64,000 nt of DNA from Hydrocarboniphaga sp. (lineage in GTDB: Bacteria; Pseudomonadota; Gammaproteobacteria; Nevskiales; Nevskiaceae), in contig NZ_JAQGNT010000095.1 in NCBI RefSeq assembly GCF_028291725.1, forward strand, positions 1 through 64,000, read 5' to 3'. Made by a program: the position numbers and the translations under genes. The notes below the pieces were generated by a model. It saw only the letters and a program-made list of their open reading frames with translations, was not told the DNA's origin and ran no database searches. Shown one piece after another: positions 9,034 through 16,949 of the stretch; the first letter of the stretch is position 1; each line of letters opens with the position of its first letter.

Positions 9034-9656
9034 TGCCGACGTATACCGTCAGTGCCGGCGAGAGCATTGCCAGCATCGCCAAAGAGAACGGTTTTTTATG
9101 GAACACGATCTGGGATCACGCCAATAATGCGGCGCTGAAAACCAAGCGGCCGTATCCGAATCAGCTGGTCGAGGGCGACGAAGTGTTTCTGCCGGAGAAA
9201 GGCACCAAGAGCGTAGCCAAGCCGGTCGATGCCAGGCACACGTTCAAGCGCAAGGGCGAGCCGACGCGGCTCAAACTGCAACTGCTGAGCATGGGCGAAC
9301 CGCGCAAAAACGAGCCGTACACGCTGACGTTCGGCGACAAGGTCGTGCATGGCAGCACCGACGACCAGGGCAAGATCGACGAGGCGATTGTCGGCGAAGC
9401 CAAGTCCGCCAAGCTGATGCTGGGCAGCGGCGCCGAGGTCTACGACGTCGCGATCGGTGGGCTCGATCCGATCGAGGAGATCAGCGGCGTGCAGCACCGG
9501 CTCGGCAACCTCGGCTACGACTGCGATGGCGAAGAGGGCGAAGTCGGCGAGGGCACACGCAAGGCGCTGATCGCGTTTCAGCGGGCGGAGCAGATTGCGG
9601 AGACCGGCGAGATTGATGATGCGACGCGGGCGAAGCTGGGAGAGCGGCATGGGTAG
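9033..9656 (+). CDS. LysM and peptidoglycan-binding domain protein, T6SS-linked
   Basis: A 207-residue protein with no signal peptide. Residues 3-55 form a LysM module (YTVSAGESIASIAKENGF through LVEGDEVFLPEKG). The middle is a VgrG-linker-like beta region. Residues ~147-205 match a PG_binding_1 fold (ISGVQHRLGNLGYDCDGEEG, then ALIAFQRAEQIAETGEIDDA). It starts on the last base of vgrG's stop codon, so it is almost certainly co-translated with it. Such small proteins commonly follow vgrG and are thought to help loading or cell-wall contact of T6SS cargo; that role is inference. No catalytic residues of a hydrolase were recognised. Confidence 0.8.
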   Translation: MPTYTVSAGESIASIAKENGFLWNTIWDHANNAALKTKRPYPNQLVEGDEVFLPEKGTKSVAKPVDARHTFKRKGEPTRLKLQLLSMGEPRKNEPYTLTFGDKVVHGSTDDQGKIDEAIVGEAKSAKLMLGSGAEVYDVAIGGLDPIEEISGVQHRLGNLGYDCDGEEGEVGEGTRKALIAFQRAEQIAETGEIDDATRAKLGERHG

Positions 9657-9953
9657 AGCAGACCCTACCCAGGACCCTCTCCCTCCCCCGCTTGCGGGGG
9701 AGGGCCGGGGTGGGGGCGGAAGGCGCGGCGCTGTCGTCTCGCCCCCATCCCAACCTTCCCCCGCAGACGGGGGAAGGGGCTGGCCGGTTCCGGGATTCAA
9801 GCCGGCAGATGCAAGCCTGCGGCGGTCTCTCCCTCTCCCGCCCCTTCGGGGCACCCTCTCCCAGGAGAGGGGAAATGCAGCTTCGATCGCCCTTCGGCTT
9901 TCCCCTCTCCTGGGAGAGGGTGGCGCGACAGCGCCGGGAGACGGAGAGGGCCC
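9657..9953. repeat. Intergenic stretch made of clustered hairpin repeats
   Basis: The whole 297-base gap is composed of palindromic units: CCCTCCCCCGC/GCGGGGGAGGG at 9680-9703; CTTCCCCCGC and its partner GGGGGAAGG at ~9755-9778; CTCCCGCCCCTTCGGGGC at ~9833; CCCTCTCCCAGGAGAGGGGA at ~9853; and a last CCCTCTCCTGGGAGAGGG near 9902. Protein-coding structure is absent. The final GGAGAGGG doubles as the ribosome-binding site of the next gene. Confidence 0.75.
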
Positions 9954-12389
9954 ATGAGCCTGCTCGACGACGCTGGCGGATTCGCCGAAAAGGCCGCCGA
10001 CAAGGCCACCAACAATCCGCTGGGCAGCGCGCTCGACGCGATTGCCGGCGGCCTGTCCGGCAGTGCCGGCGCCGGGCCGGCCGGCATTGCGCGCTTCATC
10101 GATGGCGGCCCGATCGAGATCGCGAAGAAGCCGCGTACTTTTCCGGCGCCACCGGACAATCCCGGCGCGAATACGCCGGCAAAAAGCAGCACGCCGCTGA
10201 ACATGGACAAGCCGCCGCAGTTCCTGCACCTGGCGTATGCGCACGACGACGTCGGCACGCTGTTCCCCGGCGGCGTGACTTCGCACGGCATCGCGTTCCG
10301 CGACGCGCTGGTGCGCGAGGCGGTGCTGCTGCATTCGTTCGCGCAGGGTGGCAAGCGTGTGCTGGCCAAGAACAAGGAGAGCAAGGGCGCAGCCGGTGCG
10401 CTGCTGGGCGCGGCGAGTTCCCTGCTCGGTGGCGCCAAGCAGGCCGCGCCGGGGCCGGAGGCTTTCGATCCGCTGTTCACGCAGATCCGCAGCGCAACCG
10501 ATCCGATCAACCAAGAAAGCTTCGACTATCCGGTGATCCACGCTGCCGGGCTTGCGCTGGCCAAGACCGCCGACGCGCATAACGAGCTGTGCAAGAACGC
10601 GATGGTGCCCGATGGCGGTGGCGGACTCGGCCTGCCCTCGATCCCGGGCCTGGATTCCGTGCTCGCCGGCGCCGGTGTGCCGGCCATCGTCGCCAAGATC
10701 CCGGCCTGGCTGTTCAAGGTGCAGGACGCGTACCTGGCGATGTACCGCGAGGCGCGCATCGCCTACGAATGGCCGCTGATGAAGCTGTGCCATGACTATT
10801 CGCTCGACGCGGTGCGCGGCAAATGGCAGCCGACGTTCGACATCTGGCGCCAGCGCAATGCCGAGGCCACCGAGGCCGCGCAGGCCACTGACGATCCGAG
10901 CCAGGTCGATGATCTGAGCAAGGTCGAGCTGGCACTGAAGGCCGCTCAGGACAAGCTCGAAGAGGACGTGATCACGCTCGGCGGCAGCGGCTATGGCGCA
11001 ACCGACACCGGCCCCGGCAAGGATGCGCGCGACAAGCTCGTCGACGCGCAGAATGCGGTCAAGGATCTGCGCACCAGTGGCGAGGACAAGGCGCAGATGC
11101 TCGCCGGCCTGCTGCAGACCGCAGCCGATCTGCAGTCGAAAATGCCGCCTGAAGCCGTTGCCACGCTGGCCAAGGCTTTCGCGCTGTTCGCCGGTGACGC
11201 CGCCAACGGCGTCAAGTCTTTCGGCGAGCGCATGAACGACGCGCTGGGCAAGGCGCTGATCGACGGCGATCTGCCGGATTTCATGAAGTTCTATACCGGC
11301 AAGCTCGCCGAGGCGACGCTGACCGTGCTCGACAAGGTGTACCGCGCGATCCACGGCGTCGGCGGCACGCCCGATCCCTCGCTGGTACTGGCCGCGGTGA
11401 ACGACGCGATCGCCAGTAAGATCGTGGGGCTCATTTTCAGCCTGATTCTCGGCCGCGACCCGGCCGCCAACGACAGCAGCGACAAGCAGAAGACTGCGAA
11501 GTCGGTGGTCGACGACGTCGGTACCGGTTCGTTCGGATCGGCATTGGGCAAGGCAAAGAGCCTGAGCGACAACATCGACCAGGAAGCAGAGAACAAGGCA
11601 GCCGAGCTGGTCACCGCGTTCCTCAGAAACCAGGGCCAGCATCTCGACGGCATCATCTTCTTCGTCGCACAGGAACTGTGCCTGGAACTTGGCGATGCCT
11701 ACCTGGAAAGCTACGGCAAGAACGCATTGACGATGGAGGCCTACCTGGGCCGCCTGCCGATGCTGGCAGCGACGGTGATGCGCAACCTGCTGTTCCCGAT
11801 TTTCAACCTGGTGATGGACGTATTCGGCATGGGCGACAAGTTCGCCGGCCAGGTCTGGAATCCGGTCAGCGAGGGCATCGGCAAAGTCACCGACGTCGCC
11901 ACATCGGTGAAAGACACCAAGGACGACATCCACGATTCCGGCAAGGACATCAAGGAGGGCCTGGGCCGGGCTGACGACGAGATCGACGATCGAAAGCGCA
12001 AGGCCAATGAACAGATCGGCAGGCTGTCCGATGTCAACCAGGACGACGCGGTCGACGGCTTCTCCAAGCAGTCCGGCGCCTTCGACGACCTGAAGAACAA
12101 CGTCACTGGCGCGCCCGGCGCGATCAAGGACGCCGCGATGAACGACGGCCAGCAGGACCCGGCGGTCGAGGCGGTGAAGAAAGATCCGAATCGCGGCCCG
12201 CTGACCGCGCAGCGTGTCGCCGAAGGCAAGGCGCTGCCGATCACCAACTCTCAAATCGTGTCGGCCGGCCGCGAGGTGCCGGTCGACGAGAAGATCATCC
12301 TGAACGCGCGCATCGGTCCGTCGACGGCGCCGGCCGCGCCGGCCGGGCCGAAGATGCCGAGCCTGTCCGACATCGGCAAGATGTTCTGA
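9954..12389 (+). CDS. Large protein of unknown function encoded behind vgrG; candidate T6SS cargo
   Basis: An 811-residue protein with no recognised domain, no signal peptide, and an N-terminus rich in small residues (SALDAIAGGLSGSAGAGPAG). Hydrophobic stretches occur near residues 485-500 (IVGLIFSLILGRD) and 600-625 (MLAATVMRNLLFPIFNLVMD). The C-terminal third is charged and helical (KVTDVATSVKDTKDDI). The last ~40 residues are Ala/Pro-rich. The gene follows the vgrG-LysM pair in the same direction, which is the usual position for a VgrG-delivered effector or its adaptor. The hydrophobic hairpins would fit a membrane-active protein, but that is conjecture. No obvious immunity gene follows; the next gene is a DUF3617 protein. 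Confidence 0.6.
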   Translation: MSLLDDAGGFAEKAADKATNNPLGSALDAIAGGLSGSAGAGPAGIARFIDGGPIEIAKKPRTFPAPPDNPGANTPAKSSTPLNMDKPPQFLHLAYAHDDVGTLFPGGVTSHGIAFRDALVREAVLLHSFAQGGKRVLAKNKESKGAAGALLGAASSLLGGAKQAAPGPEAFDPLFTQIRSATDPINQESFDYPVIHAAGLALAKTADAHNELCKNAMVPDGGGGLGLPSIPGLDSVLAGAGVPAIVAKIPAWLFKVQDAYLAMYREARIAYEWPLMKLCHDYSLDAVRGKWQPTFDIWRQRNAEATEAAQATDDPSQVDDLSKVELALKAAQDKLEEDVITLGGSGYGATDTGPGKDARDKLVDAQNAVKDLRTSGEDKAQMLAGLLQTAADLQSKMPPEAVATLAKAFALFAGDAANGVKSFGERMNDALGKALIDGDLPDFMKFYTGKLAEATLTVLDKVYRAIHGVGGTPDPSLVLAAVNDAIASKIVGLIFSLILGRDPAANDSSDKQKTAKSVVDDVGTGSFGSALGKAKSLSDNIDQEAENKAAELVTAFLRNQGQHLDGIIFFVAQELCLELGDAYLESYGKNALTMEAYLGRLPMLAATVMRNLLFPIFNLVMDVFGMGDKFAGQVWNPVSEGIGKVTDVATSVKDTKDDIHDSGKDIKEGLGRADDEIDDRKRKANEQIGRLSDVNQDDAVDGFSKQSGAFDDLKNNVTGAPGAIKDAAMNDGQQDPAVEAVKKDPNRGPLTAQRVAEGKALPITNSQIVSAGREVPVDEKIILNARIGPSTAPAAPAGPKMPSLSDIGKMF

Positions 12390-12472
12390 ACGATGCGCGC
12401 GGTAGCGGTCCGCTTGGCTCGTATCGTCTAATCGCGGCAATGCATCGCCCCCAAACAAGAAAAGGAGATTCC

Positions 12473-13060
12473 ATGCGTCCCGTAAACATCGCCGCTCTCG
12501 TGGCCGCTGCATTCGTGGCTACGGCCTCGGCTCAATCGCTCGCGACCCTGCCGCAGCCGGGTCTGTGGGAAGAAGATGTGCAGATGCTGGTCAATGGCCA
12601 GGACGTAATGGCGCGCATGCGCCAGGCCCAGGCGGAGATGCTGAAGAAGCTGACGCCCGAGCAGCGCAAGATGGTGGAGTCGATGCCCAACCACACCGCA
12701 TCGGGCCCGTCGCGCTCCTGCTTGGACGCCGCCAAGATCGCTGAATTCGCCGATCCGAGAAAGGCACTGGCCAAGTCGATGAAGGAGCAGCCGCATTGCA
12801 AGTCCGACATCGTGTCGGTCAGCGGCGGCACGGTGAAGTACAAGGTCCGCTGCGACGATCCCCACGGCACCACTGGCGACTTCAACGGCGAGTACAGCAT
12901 CCTCGATGCCAAGCACTGGACGTACACGATGGAGGGCACCGGCCAGATGGCCGCGCATGGCGCCCCGGGTGCGCCCGCGGCGCAGGGCCCGGTTGCGATG
13001 AAGACCAGTGCGCGCGGCACCTGGATCTCGGCCGACTGCGGCAGCGTCCAGCCGGACTAG
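12473..13060 (+). CDS. DUF3617 family secreted protein
   Basis: A 195-residue protein with a Sec signal peptide (MRPVNIAALVAAAFVATASA), followed by the DUF3617 opening PGLWEEDVQMLVNG. The family shares a pair of conserved cysteines, here around SRSCLDA and HCKSD, and a C-terminal GTWISADCG. Function is unknown; members are periplasmic and common in proteobacteria. The ATG at 12473 was preferred over an upstream ATG at 12440 because AAAGGAGA lies just ahead and the signal peptide starts there. Confidence 0.8.
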   Translation: MRPVNIAALVAAAFVATASAQSLATLPQPGLWEEDVQMLVNGQDVMARMRQAQAEMLKKLTPEQRKMVESMPNHTASGPSRSCLDAAKIAEFADPRKALAKSMKEQPHCKSDIVSVSGGTVKYKVRCDDPHGTTGDFNGEYSILDAKHWTYTMEGTGQMAAHGAPGAPAAQGPVAMKTSARGTWISADCGSVQPD

Positions 13061-13066
13061 CTGCAC

Positions 13067-13137
13067 CTGTAGGAGCGGGTCATACCCGCGACCATGCACT
13101 TCAAGGCCTGAGTCGCGGGTACGACCCGCTCCTACAG
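13067..13137. repeat. GTAGGAGCGG-type hairpin repeat, GGGTCATACCC variant
   Basis: The arms CTGTAGGAGCGGGTCATACC and GGTACGACCCGCTCCTACAG are near-perfect reverse complements. It sits between the DUF3617 gene and the glycosyltransferase gene. The outer GTAGGAGCGG matches the other copies; the inner bases differ. Confidence 0.8.
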
Positions 13138-13177
13138 TGGCGGTGGTCGTCCGGGCCACGAAACACATCGGTGCCTG

Positions 13178-14848
13178 ATGACCCCCAGCGACATCGCCGA
13201 AACCGAAGCCCGAGTAGCCGCATGCCTGGCCGGCATCGAGCGGCGCGACTACGCCGAGGCGCTGCGTGTGGGCCTGCAGATACTCGCGGCCGATGCCGGG
13301 CATCGCGCCGGTATCCACATCGTCGGCCTCGCGCACCTGCGCCTGAACGACCCGGAGCAGGCGCTGCCGCTGCTGGAGGACGTGCTGCGCGCCAATCCGC
13401 GCAACGGCCTGGTGCAATGGCAACTCGCTCAGGCGCTGCAGGCCATCGGCGAGCCCGCGCGCGCACTGATCCACTTCGACGCGGCCGAAGCGCTCGGCAT
13501 CGTCGACACGCAGCTGCAGGAGCAGCGCTTCGATACGGCATTGCAGCTGTTTACGAAAGCGGGCGACTGGGCGCAATACGATCGCGCCCAGCGGCTGGTT
13601 CGCCAGAGCGTGCTGGCATCGACGCGCTGGGTGGTCGGTGAACACGCGCTGGCCTCGCCGTATTTCAGCAACGCGACACTGCTGCACGCAGCGAAGAATC
13701 ACGCCGCTGCGGTGATCGCCCAGCTACCGCCGATGACGGCGTACCAGCACCGTGCGCCGAGCCGCAAAATCCGGCTCGGCTTTGTCGGCTGCGACTTCTA
13801 CGAGCAGGCGACTTCGTACCTGACGACGGGCTTCATCGAGTCCATCGACCGCGATCGCTTCGAGGTTTTCGCCTACGAGTTTGGCGACGAGCCGCCGCTG
13901 ACGCCGTATCGCAGGCGCGTGATGCAGGCCTACGATCACTTCCTGTCGATCCGCAGTCTGCCGGACGATGACGCCGCCGTGCGCATCCACGGCGACAGCA
14001 TCGACGTGCTGTTCTCGATCAAGAATCCCGCCAGCACCCGGCTCGGAATCTTCGCCAGGCGGCCCGCCGCAATCCAGATTCACTACCTGTATTACCCCGG
14101 CACCTCCGGCATGCCGTTCTTCGATTACCTGATCGCCGACGACATCGTCGTACCGCCGCAACTGGAGCCAGCCTACGTGGAGAAAATCCTCAGGCTGCCG
14201 GGCTGCTATCAGCCCAACGACTCGCAGCGACCCCACGCCCGCGACATACCGCGATCGAACCGGGCCTTGCCCGAGGACGCGCTCATGCTCGCCAACTTCG
14301 GCCAGCTGTACAAACTCACGCCCGACCTGTTCGATCTGTGGTGCGGAATATTGCGCCGGCATCCGCGCTGCCTGCTGTGGCTGCTGAGCGGTGACGAGCC
14401 GATTCGCAAGCGGCTCAGGCACCAAGCGGCCGCGCGCGGCGTCGAGCCGCAGCGTCTGATCTTCACCGAGCACACCGACACCCAGCAGCATCTCGACCGG
14501 CTGCGTCAGGCCGACCTGGTGCTGGATACTTATCCCTACGGCGGCCACACGCTGAGCAGCGACGCGCTCTGGGCCGGCACACCGGTGGTCACGCGATGCG
14601 GCGAGACGTTCGCATCGCGAGTGGCGGCGAGCCTGCTCGCGTCCGTCGGCATGAGCGACCTGATCACCAGCTCCGAGCTGGAATACGTCTCGAAAATCGA
14701 CAGCCTGCTGCAGCACCCCGAACAACTGCGCGACTGGCGTCGTCACCTGGATGAAGGCCGCTCCAGCTTCACCTTGTTCGACAGCGCGGCCTACGCGGAC
14801 AAGTTCGAAGCGGCGATGAGCGCGCTGATCGAGCGGCATTGGTGCTGA
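13178..14848 (+). CDS. TPR protein with O-GlcNAc transferase-like (GT41) catalytic domain
   Basis: A 556-residue cytoplasmic protein. Residues ~1-130 are short TPR-like helices (RAGIHIVGLAHLRLNDPEQA). From ~195 onward is the OGT/SPINDLY catalytic region: RKIRLGFVGCDFYEQATSYL, PAAIQIHYLYYPGTSGMPFF with DYLIADDIVVPP (the family G-T-[ST]G-x-x-x-x-DY-x-[IL]-D motif), and LVLDTYPYGGHTLSSDALW near the UDP-binding site. It probably transfers a sugar from UDP-GlcNAc or a related donor to protein; targets are unknown. The last ~50 bases are repeated at 20877-20927, so this locus was involved in a segmental duplication. Confidence 0.85.
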   Translation: MTPSDIAETEARVAACLAGIERRDYAEALRVGLQILAADAGHRAGIHIVGLAHLRLNDPEQALPLLEDVLRANPRNGLVQWQLAQALQAIGEPARALIHFDAAEALGIVDTQLQEQRFDTALQLFTKAGDWAQYDRAQRLVRQSVLASTRWVVGEHALASPYFSNATLLHAAKNHAAAVIAQLPPMTAYQHRAPSRKIRLGFVGCDFYEQATSYLTTGFIESIDRDRFEVFAYEFGDEPPLTPYRRRVMQAYDHFLSIRSLPDDDAAVRIHGDSIDVLFSIKNPASTRLGIFARRPAAIQIHYLYYPGTSGMPFFDYLIADDIVVPPQLEPAYVEKILRLPGCYQPNDSQRPHARDIPRSNRALPEDALMLANFGQLYKLTPDLFDLWCGILRRHPRCLLWLLSGDEPIRKRLRHQAAARGVEPQRLIFTEHTDTQQHLDRLRQADLVLDTYPYGGHTLSSDALWAGTPVVTRCGETFASRVAASLLASVGMSDLITSSELEYVSKIDSLLQHPEQLRDWRRHLDEGRSSFTLFDSAAYADKFEAAMSALIERHWC

Positions 14849-14973
14849 AGCAGGGCCGGGCGTGCCGTTGGCAATTGGGCGACGAACTCGGAGATCATCC
14901 GGATTGGCGGCGCTGGCCTTGATCGCGATCCTTGCCGCGTCGCCCGCAGCGGCGGCCGATGAAGCCGCGCCCA
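14795..14973 (+). repeat. Left copy (D1) of a duplicated OGT-3'/TonB-5' junction
   Basis: From GCGGACAAGTTCGAAGCGGC through the glycosyltransferase stop to GATGAAGCCGCGCCCA this stretch matches 20877-21108. The left copy lacks ~60 bases, including the start codon of the TonB-domain gene that the right copy keeps. The two copies bracket the ~6-kb insertion holding the toxin-antitoxin pair and the first cassette run. Confidence 0.85.
14901..14973 (+). pseudogene. 5' fragment of a TonB-domain protein gene
   Basis: It reads LAALALIAILAASPAAAADEAAP, the signal peptide of the intact protein at 21027-21833 (LAALAFIAILAASSASAADDAAP), but with no start codon and no C-terminal domain. The match ends abruptly and unrelated DNA leading into the antitoxin follows. 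It is best read as a remnant left when the island inserted or was duplicated. Confidence 0.75.
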
Positions 14974-15020
14974 GATATCCAAGCCCATCAGGACCCGCTC
15001 AGGGTTCAGCTGCAGGCCGG

Positions 15021-15055
15021 CTGACGCCGGCCCGTTTCCTCCGTACAATGTACGG
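15021..15055 (+). promoter_or_regulatory. Predicted promoter and palindromic operator of the toxin-antitoxin operon
   Basis: A -35-like CTGACG (15021-15026) and a -10-like TACAAT (15044-15049) are spaced by 17 bases. The -10 box lies inside a perfect palindrome, CCGTACA-A-TGTACGG (15041-15055). This fits autoregulation by a DUF1778 ribbon-helix-helix antitoxin, which would cover the -10 box. The transcription start would fall at about the ATG at 15057. Confidence 0.6.
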
Positions 15056-15080
15056 CATGAAACCCGCTGGAGCCGCCGCC

Positions 15081-15359
15081 ATGCCTGCCGCCACCGACCG
15101 CCTCGAAGTCCGCCTGCCGTCCGAAGAGAAGGGCCTGCTGGCCCGTGCCGCGCAGCTCGAAGGCGTCAAGCTGAGCCAGTTTGTGCTGGCCCCGGCGCTC
15201 AAGCGCGCACGCAAAATCATTGCCGATGCCGAGCAGATCGCCACCACGGCCAAGGGATACCGGGATGTGCTCGATGCCCTGGCCAAGCCGCCCAAACCGA
15301 CCAAGGCGCTGATCGCAGCGATGCGTGACTACGAGGCCGCCGGCATTCAGTGGCGCTGA
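15081..15359 (+). CDS. DUF1778 (TacA-like) antitoxin
   Basis: A 92-residue protein, MPAATDRLEVRLPSEEKGLL and onward, with the ribbon-helix-helix N-terminus of DUF1778 antitoxins and a C-terminal tail (DYEAAGIQWR) that would neutralise the partner acetyltransferase. It should bind the palindrome at 15041. The ATG at 15081 has CTGGAG upstream and gives the normal family length; an in-frame ATG at 15057 would add 8 residues and could be used from a leaderless transcript. The toxin start codon lies within its last codons, the usual coupled arrangement. Confidence 0.85.
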   Translation: MPAATDRLEVRLPSEEKGLLARAAQLEGVKLSQFVLAPALKRARKIIADAEQIATTAKGYRDVLDALAKPPKPTKALIAAMRDYEAAGIQWR

Positions 15360-15868
15360 TCGTCGGCAGTCTCGACAAGGCCGTTCATGACCGGACGGCC
15401 TTTGACTGCGGCGAGCCCCCGCTCAATGACTTTCTCCAGACCAAGGCGGCCAAGCATCAGGCACAGCGCGTCTCGCGCAGCTTTGTCCTGACCGATGACG
15501 CGGCACCCCAGCGCATCCTCGGCTACTACAGCCTCAGCAACTGCCACATCGCCCGCGAGCAACTCACCGAAGCGGAAGCCAAGACGCTGCCCCGGCATCC
15601 GGTGCCGGCGGTCATGTTGGCGCGCCTGGCGGTCGATCGAGGTCAGCAGGGCAAGCGCTACGGGCAGTGGCTGCTGATAGACGCGATCAAACGCTGTGCT
15701 CTGGTCGGCCAGCAGAGCGGCGTCTACGCATTGCTGGTGGACGCCAAGAACGAAGCCGCGAAGCGCTTCTACGAGCGCTTCGGCTTTGTCGCCATCGGCG
15801 GGCATCCGATGACGCTGTACCTGCCGCTGGAGACCGGGCTCAAGGCTTTGCAGGCAGCGCAGGGCTGA
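15350..15868 (+). CDS. GNAT acetyltransferase toxin (TacT-like)
   Basis: A 172-residue GNAT-fold protein: the opening FDCGEPPLNDFLQTKAAKHQ and the acetyl-CoA loop VDRGQQGKRYGQWLLIDA (variant of RxxGxG), then NEAAKRFYERFGF near the C-terminus. This architecture is the TacT/AtaT-type toxin that acetylates the amino group of charged tRNAs and halts translation. It uses a GTG start overlapping the antitoxin gene by 10 bases. Such modules stabilise mobile islands and cassette arrays, which fits this position. Confidence 0.85.
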   Translation: MALIVGSLDKAVHDRTAFDCGEPPLNDFLQTKAAKHQAQRVSRSFVLTDDAAPQRILGYYSLSNCHIAREQLTEAEAKTLPRHPVPAVMLARLAVDRGQQGKRYGQWLLIDAIKRCALVGQQSGVYALLVDAKNEAAKRFYERFGFVAIGGHPMTLYLPLETGLKALQAAQG

Positions 15869-15947
15869 GCATGCGTCGGCACTACGATCTCAGATCTCTA
15901 CGGGTGAAGCATCGCGGCATGTTAGCGAGCCTCCGCTCAGCTCTACC

Positions 15948-16026
15948 ATCGCGGTCAAGGACCGCTCCTACAGTCGCGTATCACCGGTGCGCAAGAGTCC
16001 TGTAGGAGCGGTCCTTGACCGCGATT
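15948..16026. repeat. GTAGGAGCGG-type hairpin repeat, GGTCAAGGACC variant
   Basis: The arms ATCGCGGTCAAGGACCGCTC CTACAG and CTGTAGGAGCGGTCCTTGAC CGCGAT face inward around ~27 bases. Same family as the copies at 619 and 56016. It lies in the 444-base gap between the GNAT gene and the first cassette ORF. The rest of that gap is repeat block A1. Confidence 0.8.
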
Positions 16027-16037
16027 GAGACCTCAAC

Positions 16038-16286
16038 CCCCGCACACACCCTCCATAGCTTGGCACCGGAACGGCTCCTCTGGTCAGCAGCCGATCAGGC
16101 GCCGGTTGGCGATCCCAACTGGAGCCAAGCGAGAACTCCGAGACATGAGTTACGCTCCGACAAGAGCCTGGAGATTCAGAATTGCATTTGACTGGGTCCC
16201 TATGTCGATATATTTAGCGCCCGGAAGTCAGCGTATGCAGATGCAAATTATTGCTGGTGCTTGCAATATCGTTACGAGAAATCGGC
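16038..16286 (+). repeat. Duplicated non-coding block A, copy 1
   Basis: Roughly 250 bases that recur at 21858-22108. The most conserved stretch runs from GCAGCCGATC to the end, with shared words CCAAGCGAGAACTCCG, ACATGAGTTACGCTCCGACA and GATGCAAATT; divergence is visible but spread out. Both copies end right at a cassette boundary (GGCGTTAGCC here, GGCGTTGGAC at copy 2). No ORF was found. It may be the 3' part of an ORF-less cassette or a cassette promoter block. Confidence 0.65.
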
Positions 16287-16312
16287 GTTAGCCACAAGAG
16301 AGGATAGGTACT

Positions 16313-16912
16313 GTGTCAATCGAAGTAACGCTTGTTACGGCACTACTTTCCTCGGTTCTTGGGTCAGGTGCACTTGCTGAGTCACTGATCGAGATCTTTA
16401 AGAAGGGCTTCAAAGAAAGGGCAAGTGATGACGCAGGTGAAGGCGCACTCACAAGCCAAGTGTCCGATCGCAAAGCCGCCTATCTTACCAGCCAGAAAGC
16501 ATCCGAGATTGCGACGGACGCCGCGCTACAGGCATTGGACCTAACGTATCAAACAGGTTCCAGCATTCGTGACGAGCGAATGCGTCAAGCACGCTTAACA
16601 TTTAATGTTGCCTTGGGCCTCATGACGGCCGGTGTTCTTATCGTATTCACAGGTGCGGCAATGTTGTGGTTCAGAGACAACATAGCGCCAGGACTAATTA
16701 CCATTACGGCTGGCGCTGTTTCAGAGATCGTTAGCGCGCTGGTGTTTGCACTGAACAGGGAAACAAATAACCGTCTGGAGGACGTTCGTAAGGATTTATC
16801 GCGGATAGAGGCCGCTCGCATAGGCCTATCTATGGCCAAACAAATATCGGATCTTGAGAAACGAGATGGCGCAATAGTGGAGCTGACTATGCGGCTGCAG
16901 AGCAATGGCTAA
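16313..16912 (+). CDS. Two-TM protein resembling TRADD-N-associated membrane proteins; integron-type cassette product
   Basis: A 199-residue protein starting at GTG, with AGAGGATAGG upstream. It has a helical soluble N-terminus, two hydrophobic helices (about 96-118, TFNVALGLMTAGVLIVFTGA, and 128-147, ITITAGAVSEIVSALVFALN) and a charged C-terminal helix (NRLEDVRKDLSRIEAARIGL). The pattern recalls the bacterial TRADD-N-associated 2-TM family, which occurs beside predicted immune and STAND systems; this match is from memory. The cassette boundary GTTAGCCA (16287) and its attC box TGGCTAAC (16906) are exact reverse complements. GC content is clearly below that of neighbouring chromosomal genes. 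Confidence 0.65.
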   Translation: MSIEVTLVTALLSSVLGSGALAESLIEIFKKGFKERASDDAGEGALTSQVSDRKAAYLTSQKASEIATDAALQALDLTYQTGSSIRDERMRQARLTFNVALGLMTAGVLIVFTGAAMLWFRDNIAPGLITITAGAVSEIVSALVFALNRETNNRLEDVRKDLSRIEAARIGLSMAKQISDLEKRDGAIVELTMRLQSNG

Positions 16913-16949
16913 CCATGCCTTCCAGCCGACGCGGCTGAAGGCGGGCGTT
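16906..16949 (+). other. attC recombination site of the TRADD-N-type cassette
   Basis: It begins with R'' TGGCTAAC, overlapping the stop codon. Then comes a stem made from CCTTCCAGCCG and CGGCTGAAGG around ACG, and GGGCGTT at the end. R'' is the exact reverse complement of the cassette's 5' boundary GTTAGCCA at 16287, as expected when G and TTAGCC join in the excised circle. The stem is the imperfect single-strand hairpin expected for integron attC sites. Confidence 0.8.

Noticed and set aside
9096-12512. A 1138-residue open frame on the minus strand across the T6SS cargo region
   Set aside because: It is antisense to the well-supported LysM and 811-residue genes, is rich in Arg/His/Gln as expected for a shadow of GC-rich code, and has no family match or ribosome-binding site.
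14862-15080. A longer antitoxin ORF with an apparent signal peptide
   Set aside because: The first part is the TonB-gene remnant fused in frame by chance; the DUF1778 domain starts at 15081 and the promoter and operator lie inside the supposed ORF.
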